The notes: generated by a model from the sequence alone, not told the origin. A DNA stretch of 64,000 bases from Paracoccus sp. M683 (GCF_007096355.1 NZ_VKDF01000004.1:310357-374356); one strand, 5' to 3'; positions 8,791-17,571 are shown, counted from the stretch's first letter. Made by a program: numbers and translations.

Positions 8791-8916
8791 TATATGTGAG
8801 AAAAGTCGTGGCGGGCGGTCGGTTAGCGCAAACACCTTATGTTATCGCCATCATTTCATATTTCGGTCACGACGGGCGGGCGGAGCGGGTCGGGCTGATG
8901 GGCCATGGGGGACAAA

Positions 8917-9345
8917 ATGGCGGATGATTCGCAGAATCGGCAGCGGGGCAGCTGTGTCGCATTGGGCGGCGGGGCGGTGCTGATCACGGGGCCGTCGGGG
9001 GCGGGCAAATCGTCACTGGCGCTTGATCTGATGGCGCTTGGGGGTGGGTTGGTCAGTGATGACTGGACGCTGATCCGGCCGGATGGTGGCAAGCTGCTGG
9101 CCGAGGCACCAGCCAGCATTCGTGGGCGCATCGAGGCACGCGGCATCGGCATTCTGGCTGCCGACGCAGTGGGGCCGGTTCCCCTGATCCTGGTGGTCGA
9201 GTTGGGCGATGCGCAGGATCAGCGGCTGCCACCCGTGCGGCAGATTGAAATCGCAGGGGTTTTACTGCCTCTTGTCAAAGCGGTATACCGACCTCATCTT
9301 GGTGCTGCACTGCGGCAACTGCTGATCGGCGGGCGGATTGCGTGA
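8917..9345 (+). CDS. hprK: HPr kinase/phosphorylase, short alphaproteobacterial form
   Basis: The 142-residue protein corresponds to the C-terminal catalytic domain of HPr kinase, without the N-terminal half found in Firmicutes. It has the P-loop GPSGAGKS at residues 25-32 and the LVSDDWTLI segment carrying the two catalytic aspartates. It phosphorylates a serine of HPr, encoded 1.5 kb downstream in the same run of genes. ATG 8917 is preferred because GGGGGA precedes it by four bases; ATG 8905 is also possible. In many relatives chvI and chvG precede hprK; here pckA does. Confidence 0.92.
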   Translation: MADDSQNRQRGSCVALGGGAVLITGPSGAGKSSLALDLMALGGGLVSDDWTLIRPDGGKLLAEAPASIRGRIEARGIGILAADAVGPVPLILVVELGDAQDQRLPPVRQIEIAGVLLPLVKAVYRPHLGAALRQLLIGGRIA

Positions 9346-9388
9346 CAGCTGCCCTGGCCACGCCACCTGTCGCCGTTGAAGGAATGAG

Positions 9389-10351
9389 ATGACCCAGACA
9401 ACCACGACTGTACCGGTTGCCACAGCCGCCCCCGCCGAAGACGGCGCGCAGCGGCTTGTGCTGGTGACCGGGCCATCGGGGGCAGGGCGTTCCACCGCCA
9501 TCAACGTGCTGGAGGATCTTGGTTTCGAGGCCATCGACAACCTGCCGCTGTCGCTGATCCCGCGTCTGCTGGACGGCCCGCCGCGGCCGGTGCCGCTGGC
9601 GCTTGGGCTGGACGTGCGCAACCGCGATTTCTCGGCCAGCAATGTCATCGAACTGATAGATTCGCTGACCCGCAACCCGGCCTATGCCCCCGAGGTGCTG
9701 TATCTGGACTGTGCGCCGGGAACGCTGGTGCGCCGTTTCAACGAAACCCGCCGCCGCCATCCGCTGTCGGTCGATGGTGCGCCGCTGGACGGTGTCACGG
9801 CCGAGATGGACCTGCTGGCACCGATCCGCGTGCGTGCCGATGTGCTGCTGGATACCAGCGACCTGTCGCCCCATGACCTGAAAGAGGAACTGACCCGCTG
9901 GTTCGGCTCGGACGAGACCAGCCGGCTGACCGTCTCGGTCCAGTCCTTTTCCTACAAGCGCGGGGTGCCGCGCGGGGTCGATGTGATCTTTGACTGCCGC
10001 TTTCTGGCGAACCCGCATTGGCAGGCCGATCTGCGGCTGCTGGACGGGTGCGATTCGGCGGTGCAGGGCTTTGTAATGGCCGACCCCCGCTATGCCGAGT
10101 TCTTCGAGCGGGTTCGCGCTTTGATTGAATTTGTTCTTCCGGCACACCTGCAAGAGGGAAAGACCCACCTTGCGATCGGCTTTGGGTGTACCGGAGGGCA
10201 ACACCGTTCCGTCACTTTGGCTGAAAAGATGGCAGATGCGCTTGCAGATGCCGGGTGGCGGGTGTCAAAAAGGCATAGGGAACTTGAACGCCGAGGTTCG
10301 GCGCCGGCACCTGCAAGCGAATCGGTCTCGGCCGGGCAGGGTTCGGCGTGA
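9389..10351 (+). CDS. rapZ: RNase adapter / nucleotide-binding protein RapZ
   Basis: RapZ family proteins bind nucleotides and, in enterobacteria, deliver sRNAs to RNase E; the alphaproteobacterial role is less known. The 320-residue protein has a P-loop GPSGAGRS at residues 28-35, the DNLP motif ([13 protein letters not shown]), [21 protein letters not shown] and the C-terminal [13 protein letters not shown] characteristic of the family. A Thr/Ala-rich N-terminal extension precedes the P-loop. It sits between hprK and the EIIA gene, the standard nitrogen/carbon PTS neighbourhood. Confidence 0.95.
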   Translation: MTQTTTTVPVATAAPAEDGAQRLVLVTGPSGAGRSTAINVLEDLGFEAIDNLPLSLIPRLLDGPPRPVPLALGLDVRNRDFSASNVIELIDSLTRNPAYAPEVLYLDCAPGTLVRRFNETRRRHPLSVDGAPLDGVTAEMDLLAPIRVRADVLLDTSDLSPHDLKEELTRWFGSDETSRLTVSVQSFSYKRGVPRGVDVIFDCRFLANPHWQADLRLLDGCDSAVQGFVMADPRYAEFFERVRALIEFVLPAHLQEGKTHLAIGFGCTGGQHRSVTLAEKMADALADAGWRVSKRHRELERRGSAPAPASESVSAGQGSA

Positions 10352-10379
10352 CTCGGTTCGATTGCTTTGGTGGATCGGA

Positions 10380-10775
10380 TTGATTGGAATAGTCATCGTG
10401 GCACATGGTGGACTGGCGCGGGAATATCTCTCGGCGGTTGAGCATGTCGTCGGGCCGCAGACGGGTATCAGGGCGGTGACCTTCGAGGCGGATCATGACC
10501 GCGCCGCGAAAACGGCCGAGATCATGGAAGCCGCGAATGCCGTCGACATGGGCGACGGTGTCGTCGTGGTCGTGGATCTGATCGGCAGTTCGCCGGCCAA
10601 TCTGGCGCTGCCTGCCTGCGCCTTGCGCAACCGGACCATCATCTATGGCGCCAATATGCCGATGCTGCTGGCGCTGGCCAAATCGCGGCGCCAACCCATT
10701 GCCAAGGCCGTCGCCAAGGCCGAAGAGGCCGGACGCAAATACATCAATTCCTATACGGTTCCCGCCGCCTCATGA
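10380..10775 (+). CDS. PTS mannose-type EIIA component
   Basis: This 131-residue protein is an EIIA of the mannose (EIIA-Man) family, a regulatory phosphocarrier in alphaproteobacteria. From TTG 10380 it reads MIGIVIVAHGGLAREY, where His9 is the expected phosphorylation site, followed by VVVVVDLIGSSPANLAL and GANMPMLL, both family-typical. The TTG start is an inference: no ATG or GTG fits the conserved N-terminus, and GGATCGGA lies just before it. Its stop overlaps the HPr start by 4 bases. No sugar-specific EIIB/C genes are nearby, which favours a signalling role. Confidence 0.9.
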   Translation: MIGIVIVAHGGLAREYLSAVEHVVGPQTGIRAVTFEADHDRAAKTAEIMEAANAVDMGDGVVVVVDLIGSSPANLALPACALRNRTIIYGANMPMLLALAKSRRQPIAKAVAKAEEAGRKYINSYTVPAAS

Positions 10776-11050
10776 CTGCCCCGATCACCCGCGACCTGAC
10801 CATCATCAACGTCAAGGGCCTGCATGCGCGGGCCAGCGCGAAATTCGTCGATTGCGTCGAGCGCCATGATGCGCAGGCACAGGTGACGCTGGACGGCATG
10901 ACCGTTTCGGGCGATTCGATCATGGGGCTGCTGATGCTGACGGCCGAGCGCGGCCGCACGCTCAGCGTCACGACCTCGGGGGCAGAGGCCGCCGAACTGG
11001 CCGATGCCTTGCAGGCGCTGGTCGCCGATTATTTCGGCGAAGGCATGTAG
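10772..11050 (+). CDS. ptsH: Phosphocarrier protein HPr
   Basis: HPr carries phosphate from EI to EIIA proteins. The 92-residue protein has the active-site His18 in KGLHARA and a regulatory serine at 49 followed by IMGLLML, the site phosphorylated by HprK. It overlaps the EIIA gene (ATGA) and completes an hprK-rapZ-EIIA-HPr set. EI is not in the window. Because pckA lies immediately upstream in the opposite direction, this relay may link carbon status to gluconeogenesis, but no direct regulatory site was identified. Confidence 0.95.
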   Translation: MTAPITRDLTIINVKGLHARASAKFVDCVERHDAQAQVTLDGMTVSGDSIMGLLMLTAERGRTLSVTTSGAEAAELADALQALVADYFGEGM

Positions 11051-11062
11051 GGCCGCGCCGCC

Positions 11063-11677
11063 GTGGCCGACCGCAAATCCTATCATCACGGCAATCTGCG
11101 TCAGGCGCTGGTCGATGCGACCGCCGCGCTGGTCGAGGAATCCGGCCCGCAATCCTTTACCCTGGCCGAGGCAGCCCGCCGCGCCGGCGTGTCGCCCGCC
11201 GCCCCCTATCGCCATTTCAAGGGGCGCGACGATCTGCTGGAAGAGGTCGCCCGTCAGGGGTTCATCGAATTTTCCGAATTGCTGGAGACCAGTTTCGACG
11301 AGGGGCGTCCCGATCCCATGGCGGCCTTCTTGCGCTTGGGGCAGGCCTATCTGGATTTCGCCCGCAATCGACCGGGTTTCTACATGGCAATGTTCGAGTC
11401 AGGCGTTTCGATTGCAGGCAACGCAGATCTGTCGCGTGCGGCCGATCGGGCCTTGGGCGTTCTGGTCAGCAGCGCCGGGGCGCTGTTTCAGGACATGCCC
11501 CCCGACAGCCGCCCGCCCGCCCGCATGGTCGCCAACCATATCTGGGCCCTAAGTCATGGCGTGGTCGAGTTGTTTTCACGCGGCAAGCCGGGTGGTCGTA
11601 CCCCTATATCCCCCGCTGACATGCTGGAAAGCGGCGTCCGCATCTATCTGCGCGGGTTGGGCGTCTTTCCCCGCTGA
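11063..11677 (+). CDS. TetR family transcriptional regulator with WHG-type C-terminal domain
   Basis: This 204-residue protein starts at GTG 11063, 12 bases after HPr. The N-terminal helix-turn-helix is clear (SFTLAEAARRAGVSPAAPYRHFKGRDDLLEEV, residues about 32-64), with a mostly alpha-helical ligand domain whose HIWALSHGVVELF segment matches the WHG domain. It is an unknown-ligand repressor. Its closeness to the PTS genes suggests co-transcription but it may regulate unlinked targets. No operator copy is obvious beside it. Confidence 0.85.
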   Translation: MADRKSYHHGNLRQALVDATAALVEESGPQSFTLAEAARRAGVSPAAPYRHFKGRDDLLEEVARQGFIEFSELLETSFDEGRPDPMAAFLRLGQAYLDFARNRPGFYMAMFESGVSIAGNADLSRAADRALGVLVSSAGALFQDMPPDSRPPARMVANHIWALSHGVVELFSRGKPGGRTPISPADMLESGVRIYLRGLGVFPR

Positions 11678-11757
11678 TCGGGCCGGGGGGCAGAACCGGC
11701 GAATGTTTCAAAAAATTTCGATGCCGGTCTTGATCGGGGGCTTTCGGTCTCCATTTA

Positions 11758-11780
11758 TGTAAATGTGATTAACATTAACA
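11758..11780. promoter_or_regulatory. AT-rich near-palindrome upstream of the DUF2852 gene
   Basis: TGTAAATGT (11758-11766) and ACATTAACA (11772-11780) form an inverted repeat with one mismatch and a 5-base spacer, 16 bases before the ATG. It stands out in an otherwise GC-rich background and overlaps the likely promoter or 5' leader, as an operator would. The binding protein is unknown. Confidence 0.45.
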
Positions 11781-11796
11781 TGAAAGGATCACCGAA

Positions 11797-12204
11797 ATGC
11801 ACAGCGCGTCGCAGAATTGGTCGGACGGTATCCAGCTGCCGCAGCATCGCGGAAATGGGCCGTTGGGCCGGGCCAGGGATTGGCTGGACGAACGCGGCAG
11901 ACCCGCATGGATCGTCGCCATGATCCTTGGCTTTGTCATCTTCTGGCCGGTCGGACTGGCCATCCTTGGTTACATTATCTGGAGCAAACGTATGTTTGGA
12001 TGCAGCAATCGCTCGCAACGCTCTCGCTATTTCGCCGCCCCGACGGGCAACATGGCCTTTGACGCCTATCGTGACGAAACCCTGAAGCGGCTGGAGGACG
12101 AGCATCGGGAATTCCTGAACTTCCTGCAAAAGCTGCGTGAAGCCAAGGACAAGGCCGAGTTCGATCAATTCATGGATCAGCGCGGCAGCAAGACTGATGA
12201 CTGA
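11797..12204 (+). CDS. DUF2852-type membrane protein
   Basis: This 135-residue protein has one strong membrane segment (PAWIVAMILGFVIFWPVGLAILGYIIW, about residues 36-62) followed by a charged C-terminal coiled-coil-like stretch (YRDETLKRLEDEHREFLNFLQKLREAKDKAEFDQFM). This order is typical of the DUF2852 family common in alphaproteobacteria, whose function is not known. It stands alone, with an AT-rich dyad before it and a repeat/hairpin right after its stop. Confidence 0.75.
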   Translation: MHSASQNWSDGIQLPQHRGNGPLGRARDWLDERGRPAWIVAMILGFVIFWPVGLAILGYIIWSKRMFGCSNRSQRSRYFAAPTGNMAFDAYRDETLKRLEDEHREFLNFLQKLREAKDKAEFDQFMDQRGSKTDD

Positions 12205-12211
12205 ACCGGGC

Positions 12212-12255
12212 ACCGGGGGACATTCTGTCCCCCGGACCCCCTTGAGGATATTTAT
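12212..12255 (-). repeat. Intergenic AAATATCC/hairpin repeat, copy B
   Basis: Read on the minus strand the copy is AAATATCCTCAAGGGGG followed by a hairpin. On the plus strand the hairpin has a perfect 10-bp stem (12213-12222 with 12226-12235, loop TTC) beginning 9 bases after the DUF2852 stop, then GAGGATATTT. The stem followed by a T-rich tract suits a terminator for the plus-strand gene. Confidence 0.7.
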
Positions 12256-12273
12256 GCACGGCTGATGGGCCCG

Positions 12274-13767
12274 TCACTCGCCGCGCGGGAAACGTTTGCT
12301 TTCTTCCAGGACATTCAGGTCCATGTGATTGCGCATATAGCGTTCCGAGGCCTGCATCAGCGGCTGGTGGTCCCAGGGGAAATAGGCGCCGTTCCGCAAG
12401 GCCTCATAGACGATCCAGCGCCGGGCCTGGGATTGCCGCACCTCGGCGTCATAGGCGGGCAGGTTCCATCGGGCCGCCGCCATTTGCCGGAAATGCGCCA
12501 GCGTTTCGGCATGGGCCGGGTCGTCGGCAAGGTTCGCGCGCTCGTCCGGATCGGCGGCGAGGTCGAACAACTGATCCGGGTCGGCCATGCTGGCAGTGTA
12601 TTTCCAACGCCCCTCGCGCAGGCAGATCAGCGGGGTGATGCTGCCCTCGGCGGCATATTCCAGTGCCACCGGCCCGCGATCGGCACCGCCATCGGCCAAT
12701 GATTCGCCGTCGGTCCAGGGGGCGATTTCGTCCATGGACAGTCCGGCCAGATCGCAGATCGTGGGCAGCACGTCGATGGTGCTGACCGGGCGGTCTACGC
12801 GACCCGCCGTCATGCCGGGGGCAGAAATCATCAGCGGCACGCGGGCCGAGCCTTCGAAAAAGCTCATCTTGAACCACATGCCCCTTTCGCCAAGCATTTC
12901 GCCGTGATCGGACAGCACGATGATGATCGCGTCCTGACGGGTCCGGTCCAGGACATCGAGGATCTCGCCGAATTTATCGTCGATATAGCTGATATTGGCG
13001 AAATAGCCCTGACGGGCGCGGCGGATATGATCGGGTGTGATGTCAAAGGCCCGCCAGTCGCAGGCATCCATCAGCCGCTGTGAATGGGGGTCCTGCTGGT
13101 CATAGGGGATCGCAGCCGGCGGTTCCAGTTCGGGGGCGCCCTCGTAGAGATCCCAGTATTTGCGCCGGGCAACGAAGGGGTCGTGTGGGTGGGTGAAACT
13201 GGCGGTCAGGCACCAGGGCCGCTGATCGCCGCCGCGCGACAGGTCATAGAGCTTGCGGCAGGCGTTATAGGCGACCTCGTCGTCATATTCATACTGGTTG
13301 GTGATCTCGGCCACGCCAGCGCCGGTGACAGAACCCAGATTGTGATACCACCAGTCGATCCGCTGGCCGGGCTTGCGATAATCCGGCGTCCAGCCGAAAT
13401 CGGCCGGGTAGATGTCGGTCGTCAGCCGTTCCTCGAAGCCGTGCATCTGGTCGGGGCCGACGAAATGCATCTTGCCGCTGAGGCAGGTCTGATAGCCCGC
13501 ACGACGCAGGTGGTGGGCATAGGTCGGGATATCCGAGGCGAACTCGGCCGCATTGTCATAGACCCGCGTCCGGCGCGGCAATTGCCCCGACATGAAGCTG
13601 GCCCGGCCCGGCGCGCAAAGCGGGCTGCCCGTATAGCAATTGGCGAAACGGGTCGACCGTTCGGCCAGCCGCTTCAGGTTCGGGGCATGCAGAAAATCGG
13701 CGGGGCCGTCAGGGAACAAGACCCCGGACAGTTGATCCGCCATCAGGATCAGGATGTTTGGTTTCAT
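12274..13767 (-). CDS. betC: Choline-sulfatase
   Basis: BetC hydrolyses choline-O-sulfate to choline and sulfate in the cytoplasm, feeding osmoprotectant and carbon metabolism. The 497-residue protein has the type I sulfatase site CAPGR with Cys51 (the residue matured to formylglycine) and Arg55, N-terminal metal ligands in LMADQLSG, the downstream LSDHGEMLGERG, and the GKMHFVGPDQMHGF segment typical of choline-sulfatase over other sulfatases. It overlaps choX by 4 bases, so both are one transcript. Sulfatase-maturation genes are not seen here. Confidence 0.92.
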   Translation of the reverse strand: MKPNILILMADQLSGVLFPDGPADFLHAPNLKRLAERSTRFANCYTGSPLCAPGRASFMSGQLPRRTRVYDNAAEFASDIPTYAHHLRRAGYQTCLSGKMHFVGPDQMHGFEERLTTDIYPADFGWTPDYRKPGQRIDWWYHNLGSVTGAGVAEITNQYEYDDEVAYNACRKLYDLSRGGDQRPWCLTASFTHPHDPFVARRKYWDLYEGAPELEPPAAIPYDQQDPHSQRLMDACDWRAFDITPDHIRRARQGYFANISYIDDKFGEILDVLDRTRQDAIIIVLSDHGEMLGERGMWFKMSFFEGSARVPLMISAPGMTAGRVDRPVSTIDVLPTICDLAGLSMDEIAPWTDGESLADGGADRGPVALEYAAEGSITPLICLREGRWKYTASMADPDQLFDLAADPDERANLADDPAHAETLAHFRQMAAARWNLPAYDAEVRQSQARRWIVYEALRNGAYFPWDHQPLMQASERYMRNHMDLNVLEESKRFPRGE

Positions 13768-14693
13768 TCCGCGATGGCCGCCTTGAGCGCATCAAGGCCC
13801 GGCTGTCCGTCCAGCGTGGTCACTCCGTCGAGCCAGGGGGTCATTACGTCGGGATTGGCGGCCAGCCAGTCGCGGGCGGCATCCTCGCCCGACTCGCCAT
13901 CATCGAGGATCTTGCCCATCAGCTGATTTTCCATGTCGATGGTAAAGACCATCTGGGCCAGCAGCTTTGCGGCGTTGGGGCAGGCCGCGGCCCAATCCTT
14001 GCGTGCCAGCGTGTGAACCGTGGCGCCGCCGAAATCGGGGCCGAACTGTTCGTCGCCACCGGAAAGATAGGTGATGGTGAAATTCACATTCATCGGATGC
14101 GGCGCCCAGGCAAGAAAGACCGTCGGCGTGCCGGCCGCGTCATTGCGCGCCAGTTGCGCCAGCATTGCCTGCTCACCCGATTCGATCAGTTCCCAATCGC
14201 CCAGCCCAAAGGCATCGTCGTCGATCATCGCCTGGATCGACTGATTGGCTGGCGCGCCCGGCTCGATCCCATAGATCTTGCCGTCGAAGGCATCCTTATG
14301 TGCGTCGAGATCGGCGAAATCCGTTACCCCCAGATCAGCGCCGGGTGTCGTCACGGCCAGCGTGAACTTGGCCCCTTCCAGGTTGCGCGCAAGGTCCTGC
14401 ACCACACCTGATGCGTCCAGATCCTCGCGGAACTTCTGTTGCGCCGGCAGCCAGTTGCCCAGGAAGGCATCGGTATCGCCATTCTTCAGCGCCTCATAGC
14501 CCACCGGGACCGACAGGGTGTTGATCCGGGTTTCATAGCCCAGCCCATCCAGAACCACGTTGGCCACGCCATTGGTGGCGGTAATGTCGGTCCAGCCCGG
14601 ATCCGACAGGCGGACGGTCTGGCAAGCCGGATCATCGGCCAGCGCGGGGGCGGCAAGCAATGCCAGTGCGGTGGTCAGCAGTAACGGTTTCAT
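13764..14693 (-). CDS. choX: Choline ABC transporter substrate-binding protein
   Basis: ChoX captures choline in the periplasm for an ABC importer. The 309-residue protein starts with a signal peptide (MKPLLLTTALALLAAPALA) and has OpuAC/ProX features: SDPGWTDITATNG, FLGNWLPAQQ with the binding-site Trp, FDGKIYGIEPGAPANQ and FLAWAPHPMN. ATG 14693 is preferred over 14696 because GGGAGG is better spaced; a much longer in-frame extension lacks a signal peptide and is rejected. Permease and ATPase genes (choW, choV) are absent on either side. Confidence 0.9.
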   Translation of the reverse strand: MKPLLLTTALALLAAPALADDPACQTVRLSDPGWTDITATNGVANVVLDGLGYETRINTLSVPVGYEALKNGDTDAFLGNWLPAQQKFREDLDASGVVQDLARNLEGAKFTLAVTTPGADLGVTDFADLDAHKDAFDGKIYGIEPGAPANQSIQAMIDDDAFGLGDWELIESGEQAMLAQLARNDAAGTPTVFLAWAPHPMNVNFTITYLSGGDEQFGPDFGGATVHTLARKDWAAACPNAAKLLAQMVFTIDMENQLMGKILDDGESGEDAARDWLAANPDVMTPWLDGVTTLDGQPGLDALKAAIAE

Positions 14694-14766
14694 CATGACC
14701 CTCCCTATGGTGAATTTCCCATCAGAATGTGACGATGGCCCGCCTGCTGTTGCCCGAATGCGCCGC

Positions 14767-15642
14767 TTAGCGTGTCGGAACCGGCACTTCGCCGCGATAG
14801 TCGTAGAAGCCGCGCCCGGTCTTGCGACCCAGCCAGCCGGCCTCGACATATTTGGTCAGCAGCGGGCAGGGGCGGTATTTCGTATCTGCCAGCCCTTCAT
14901 GCAGCACGTTCATGATCGCAAGGCAGGTGTCCAGGCCAATGAAATCGGCAAGCTCCAGCGGGCCCATCGGATGATTGGTGCCCAGCTTCATGGCGCTGTC
15001 GATCGAGCTGACATTGCCGACGCCTTCATACAGCGTATAGACGGCCTCATTGATCATCGGCATCAGGATGCGGTTGACGATGAAGGCCGGGAAATCCTCG
15101 GCGCTTGCGGCGGTCTTGCCGATTTTCTCGACCACTTCCAGCAGCGCGTGATAGGTCGGCTCGTCCGTGGCGATGCCGCGGATCAGCTCGACCAGCTGCA
15201 TGACGGGGACCGGGTTCATGAAGTGGAAGCCCATGAACTTTTCCGGCCGGTCGGTGCGGCTGGCCAGTCGCGTGATCGAGATGGACGAGGTGTTCGAGGT
15301 CAGGATCGTGTCATGTTTCAGATGCGGCAGCAGATCCTCGAAAATGGCCTGCTTGACGGTCTCGCGTTCGGTGGCGGCCTCGATCACCAGGTCGGTCTTG
15401 CCGAGATCCGCCAGTTTCAGCGTGGTCTTGATCCGGCCCATGGCGGTGGCCTTGGCCTCGGCGGTGATCTTGTCGCGGCTGACCTGACGTTCCAGGTTTT
15501 TGTCGATCAGGCTGACGGCCTTGTCCAACGCCTCTTGGCTGATATCGGTCATCAGCACGTCATAGCCGGCCAGCGCAAAGACATGCGCGATCCCGTTGCC
15601 CATCTGACCCGCGCCGATCACGCCCACCGATTGAATCGCCAT
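14767..15642 (-). CDS. hbd: 3-hydroxybutyryl-CoA dehydrogenase
   Basis: This 291-residue NAD(P)-dependent dehydrogenase interconverts 3-hydroxybutyryl-CoA and acetoacetyl-CoA in short-chain fatty acid and polyhydroxybutyrate metabolism. It has the dinucleotide motif GAGQMG at residues 10-15, the catalytic region MGFHFMNPVPVM (His within HFMNP), IVNRILMPMINEA and GLDTCLAIM near the C-terminus. ATG 15642 gives the usual length and has AGGGGA upstream; an earlier ATG at 15651 is too close to that site. In relatives it often follows etfBA; here a regulator/hydrolase pair lies between. Confidence 0.93.
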   Translation of the reverse strand: MAIQSVGVIGAGQMGNGIAHVFALAGYDVLMTDISQEALDKAVSLIDKNLERQVSRDKITAEAKATAMGRIKTTLKLADLGKTDLVIEAATERETVKQAIFEDLLPHLKHDTILTSNTSSISITRLASRTDRPEKFMGFHFMNPVPVMQLVELIRGIATDEPTYHALLEVVEKIGKTAASAEDFPAFIVNRILMPMINEAVYTLYEGVGNVSSIDSAMKLGTNHPMGPLELADFIGLDTCLAIMNVLHEGLADTKYRPCPLLTKYVEAGWLGRKTGRGFYDYRGEVPVPTR

Positions 15643-15741
15643 CTGATCCATCCCCTGTTGATTGGGGGCGACGATAGGGTGCGGCAGGGATGGGATCAAT
15701 GCGGAAACTCGGCTGGCGTGATTGCGCGCCGGCCGCCGTGG

Positions 15742-16566
15742 TCAGCGGGCCGAGGCCGGAAAGGCCGGCAGGCGGGCGATATGATCGGCGTCATGCTGGA
15801 TGATCAGCGTGGCGTCGGTATGCGCGGCGACCTGGCGCAGGCGCGCCATTGCGGCCAGTGAATCGGCGCGGTCGAGGTTGAAGGGCGGCACGCGGTCCTG
15901 GTCCAACTGTTCGTGGAAATGGGCGACATCGCCCGACAGCAGCACCGGCCCGGATTGGGCAAGCCGGACCAGCAGCGCATATTCACCGGGCGTATGTCCG
16001 GGCATGGTCAGCATGGTGACGCTGCCATCGCCAAAGACATCCAGATCACCCGTCACCGGCTGAACCTTGCCGCCATCCAGCCAAGGCTGCACCAGCGCCG
16101 GATCCGAAAAGGCGGCATTGCCATCCTTCAGCGCGGTCCAGTCCGCAGCGCCGATCATCAATGTCGCCGCGGGAAAGCTGGCCGCCTGACCGATATGGTC
16201 GAAATGATAATGGCTGATCCCCAGGCGGCCGATCGCCGCGGGATCGACCCCGATCTGGGCCAGTTGGTCCGTCAGCAGCCGGTCCAGCCCTGGGCCGATC
16301 GGCCCGTCTGGCTGTGTCGCCGCGCCCAGTGTGGCCGCTGGCAGGCCGGCATCCCACAGCAGATAATCCTGCCCGTGGCGGATCAGATAGCAGCTGGATG
16401 TCAGGGTGCGGCTTTGGCCCTGATAGGCATAGCTGTCACTGAAGAAATCCAGGTCACGGACCTCGATCGTGCCGCAATCCAGCCGCCACATTTCAAGATC
16501 GGGCCCGGCCGCAAGCGCCGGGACTGCCAGCACTGTCAGAACCGGGGCGATCAAAGCGTTACGCAT
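15742..16566 (-). CDS. Exported metallo-beta-lactamase-fold hydrolase (N-acyl-homoserine-lactonase-like)
   Basis: This 274-residue protein has a signal peptide (MRNALIAPVLTVLAVPALA) and the zinc motif HYHFDH near residue 118, with further ligand motifs PGHTPGEY, SGDVAHF and QHDADH. The overall order resembles AttM/AiiB-type lactonases, but it is predicted periplasmic and the substrate is unknown. The upstream in-frame extension runs through the divergent AraC gene and is rejected. AGGAGA precedes the chosen ATG 16566. It is divergent from an AraC regulator 120 bases away that probably controls it. Confidence 0.8.
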   Translation of the reverse strand: MRNALIAPVLTVLAVPALAAGPDLEMWRLDCGTIEVRDLDFFSDSYAYQGQSRTLTSSCYLIRHGQDYLLWDAGLPAATLGAATQPDGPIGPGLDRLLTDQLAQIGVDPAAIGRLGISHYHFDHIGQAASFPAATLMIGAADWTALKDGNAAFSDPALVQPWLDGGKVQPVTGDLDVFGDGSVTMLTMPGHTPGEYALLVRLAQSGPVLLSGDVAHFHEQLDQDRVPPFNLDRADSLAAMARLRQVAAHTDATLIIQHDADHIARLPAFPASAR

Positions 16567-16686
16567 CACATCGTTCTCCTTTTTGCGATGCGGCGGTTCT
16601 GTCATGGGGCGCGGCGGTGGCTGTGCGGTGAACGCCCGGCTTTGTGCCCGGAACGCTCGAATTGCCGGGGACAGGGTGGATTGGAT

Positions 16687-17571
16687 ATGACAATCTCTGC
16701 CGCCATGAGCATCACCGATCTTCGCCCAACCCTGCTGGCCCGTCTGCGGCCATTTCAGTCCACCGCCTTTCGCCATGGGCCGCATCCCCATGCCGGCCCG
16801 CTGCTCAGCTATTGCAGTCTGGATCGCGAAAGGCTGTCGGCGATCTCGATCGACGAGCCGCTGCTGAGCATTGTGCTGCGTGGCCGGAAAGAGCTGTGGC
16901 AGGGCGACCTGGCCGAGGTTCTGACGCCGGGTATGGCTTTCGCCCTGCCGCGCGGGCTGGTGCTGGATGTGGTGAATATCCCCGATGATCGCAGTGGAAT
17001 TTATCAATCGCTGATCCTGTCGGTGCCGGCATTACCCCCGGCGATCAGGCCGCTGGCGCCGGCGGCACGGATTGACGGCTTTGCCATCACGCTGACGCCG
17101 GATCTGGTCGAATCCATCTGCCATGCGGCGGTTGCCGTTGCCGACAAGGGCCAGTCCCAGGCCCTGGCCGGGTTGCGGCTGACGGAATTGCTTTGGCTGT
17201 TGCAGGCAGATCCCGCCGGGCGGCACCTGATGGCGGGCGACCTGGTCCAGCGCGCCCGTTGGCTGATCGCCGCCCAGCCCGACCGCGCGTGGAGCGTTGA
17301 TCTGCTGGCTGCCGATCTGGGCACGGGGGCGTCAACATTGCGGCGCAAGCTGACGGCGGCGGGCTGGCCGTTTCGTGCGCTGCTTGCCGAGGTGCGGATT
17401 CAGGTTGCCCATCGCGCGATTGGGGCGGGGGCCAGCGTGACGCAGGCAGCCGAGGCGGTCGGCTATCGGTCACGGTCGCATTTCACCCAGGCGTATCGGG
17501 CGGTTTTTGGTCAAACACCGGGCGGGCGGGTGATTGACGGCGAGAGAATGGAAAACGCCCGCGCCGGTTAG
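16687..17571 (+). CDS. AraC family transcriptional regulator
   Basis: This 294-residue protein has an N-terminal cupin-like AraC_N domain (SIVLRGRKELWQGD, FALPRGLVLDVVNI) and two helix-turn-helix motifs at the C-terminus, the last in VTQAAEAVGYRSRSHFTQAYRAVFGQTPGG, the AraC signature. ATG 16687 gives a sensible N-terminus; a frame extension reaching back to 15913 covers the divergent gene and is rejected. It likely senses a small molecule and controls the adjacent exported hydrolase. Its last codons lie inside a terminator hairpin. Confidence 0.85.
   Translation: MTISAAMSITDLRPTLLARLRPFQSTAFRHGPHPHAGPLLSYCSLDRERLSAISIDEPLLSIVLRGRKELWQGDLAEVLTPGMAFALPRGLVLDVVNIPDDRSGIYQSLILSVPALPPAIRPLAPAARIDGFAITLTPDLVESICHAAVAVADKGQSQALAGLRLTELLWLLQADPAGRHLMAGDLVQRARWLIAAQPDRAWSVDLLAADLGTGASTLRRKLTAAGWPFRALLAEVRIQVAHRAIGAGASVTQAAEAVGYRSRSHFTQAYRAVFGQTPGGRVIDGERMENARAG

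Noticed and set aside
15913..16686. N-terminal extension of the AraC regulator frame
   Set aside because: It runs antisense through the hydrolase gene and the AraC_N domain begins at about 16687.
16567..17007. N-terminal extension of the lactonase-like hydrolase frame
   Set aside because: A signal peptide begins at 16566 and the extension lies over the regulator gene.
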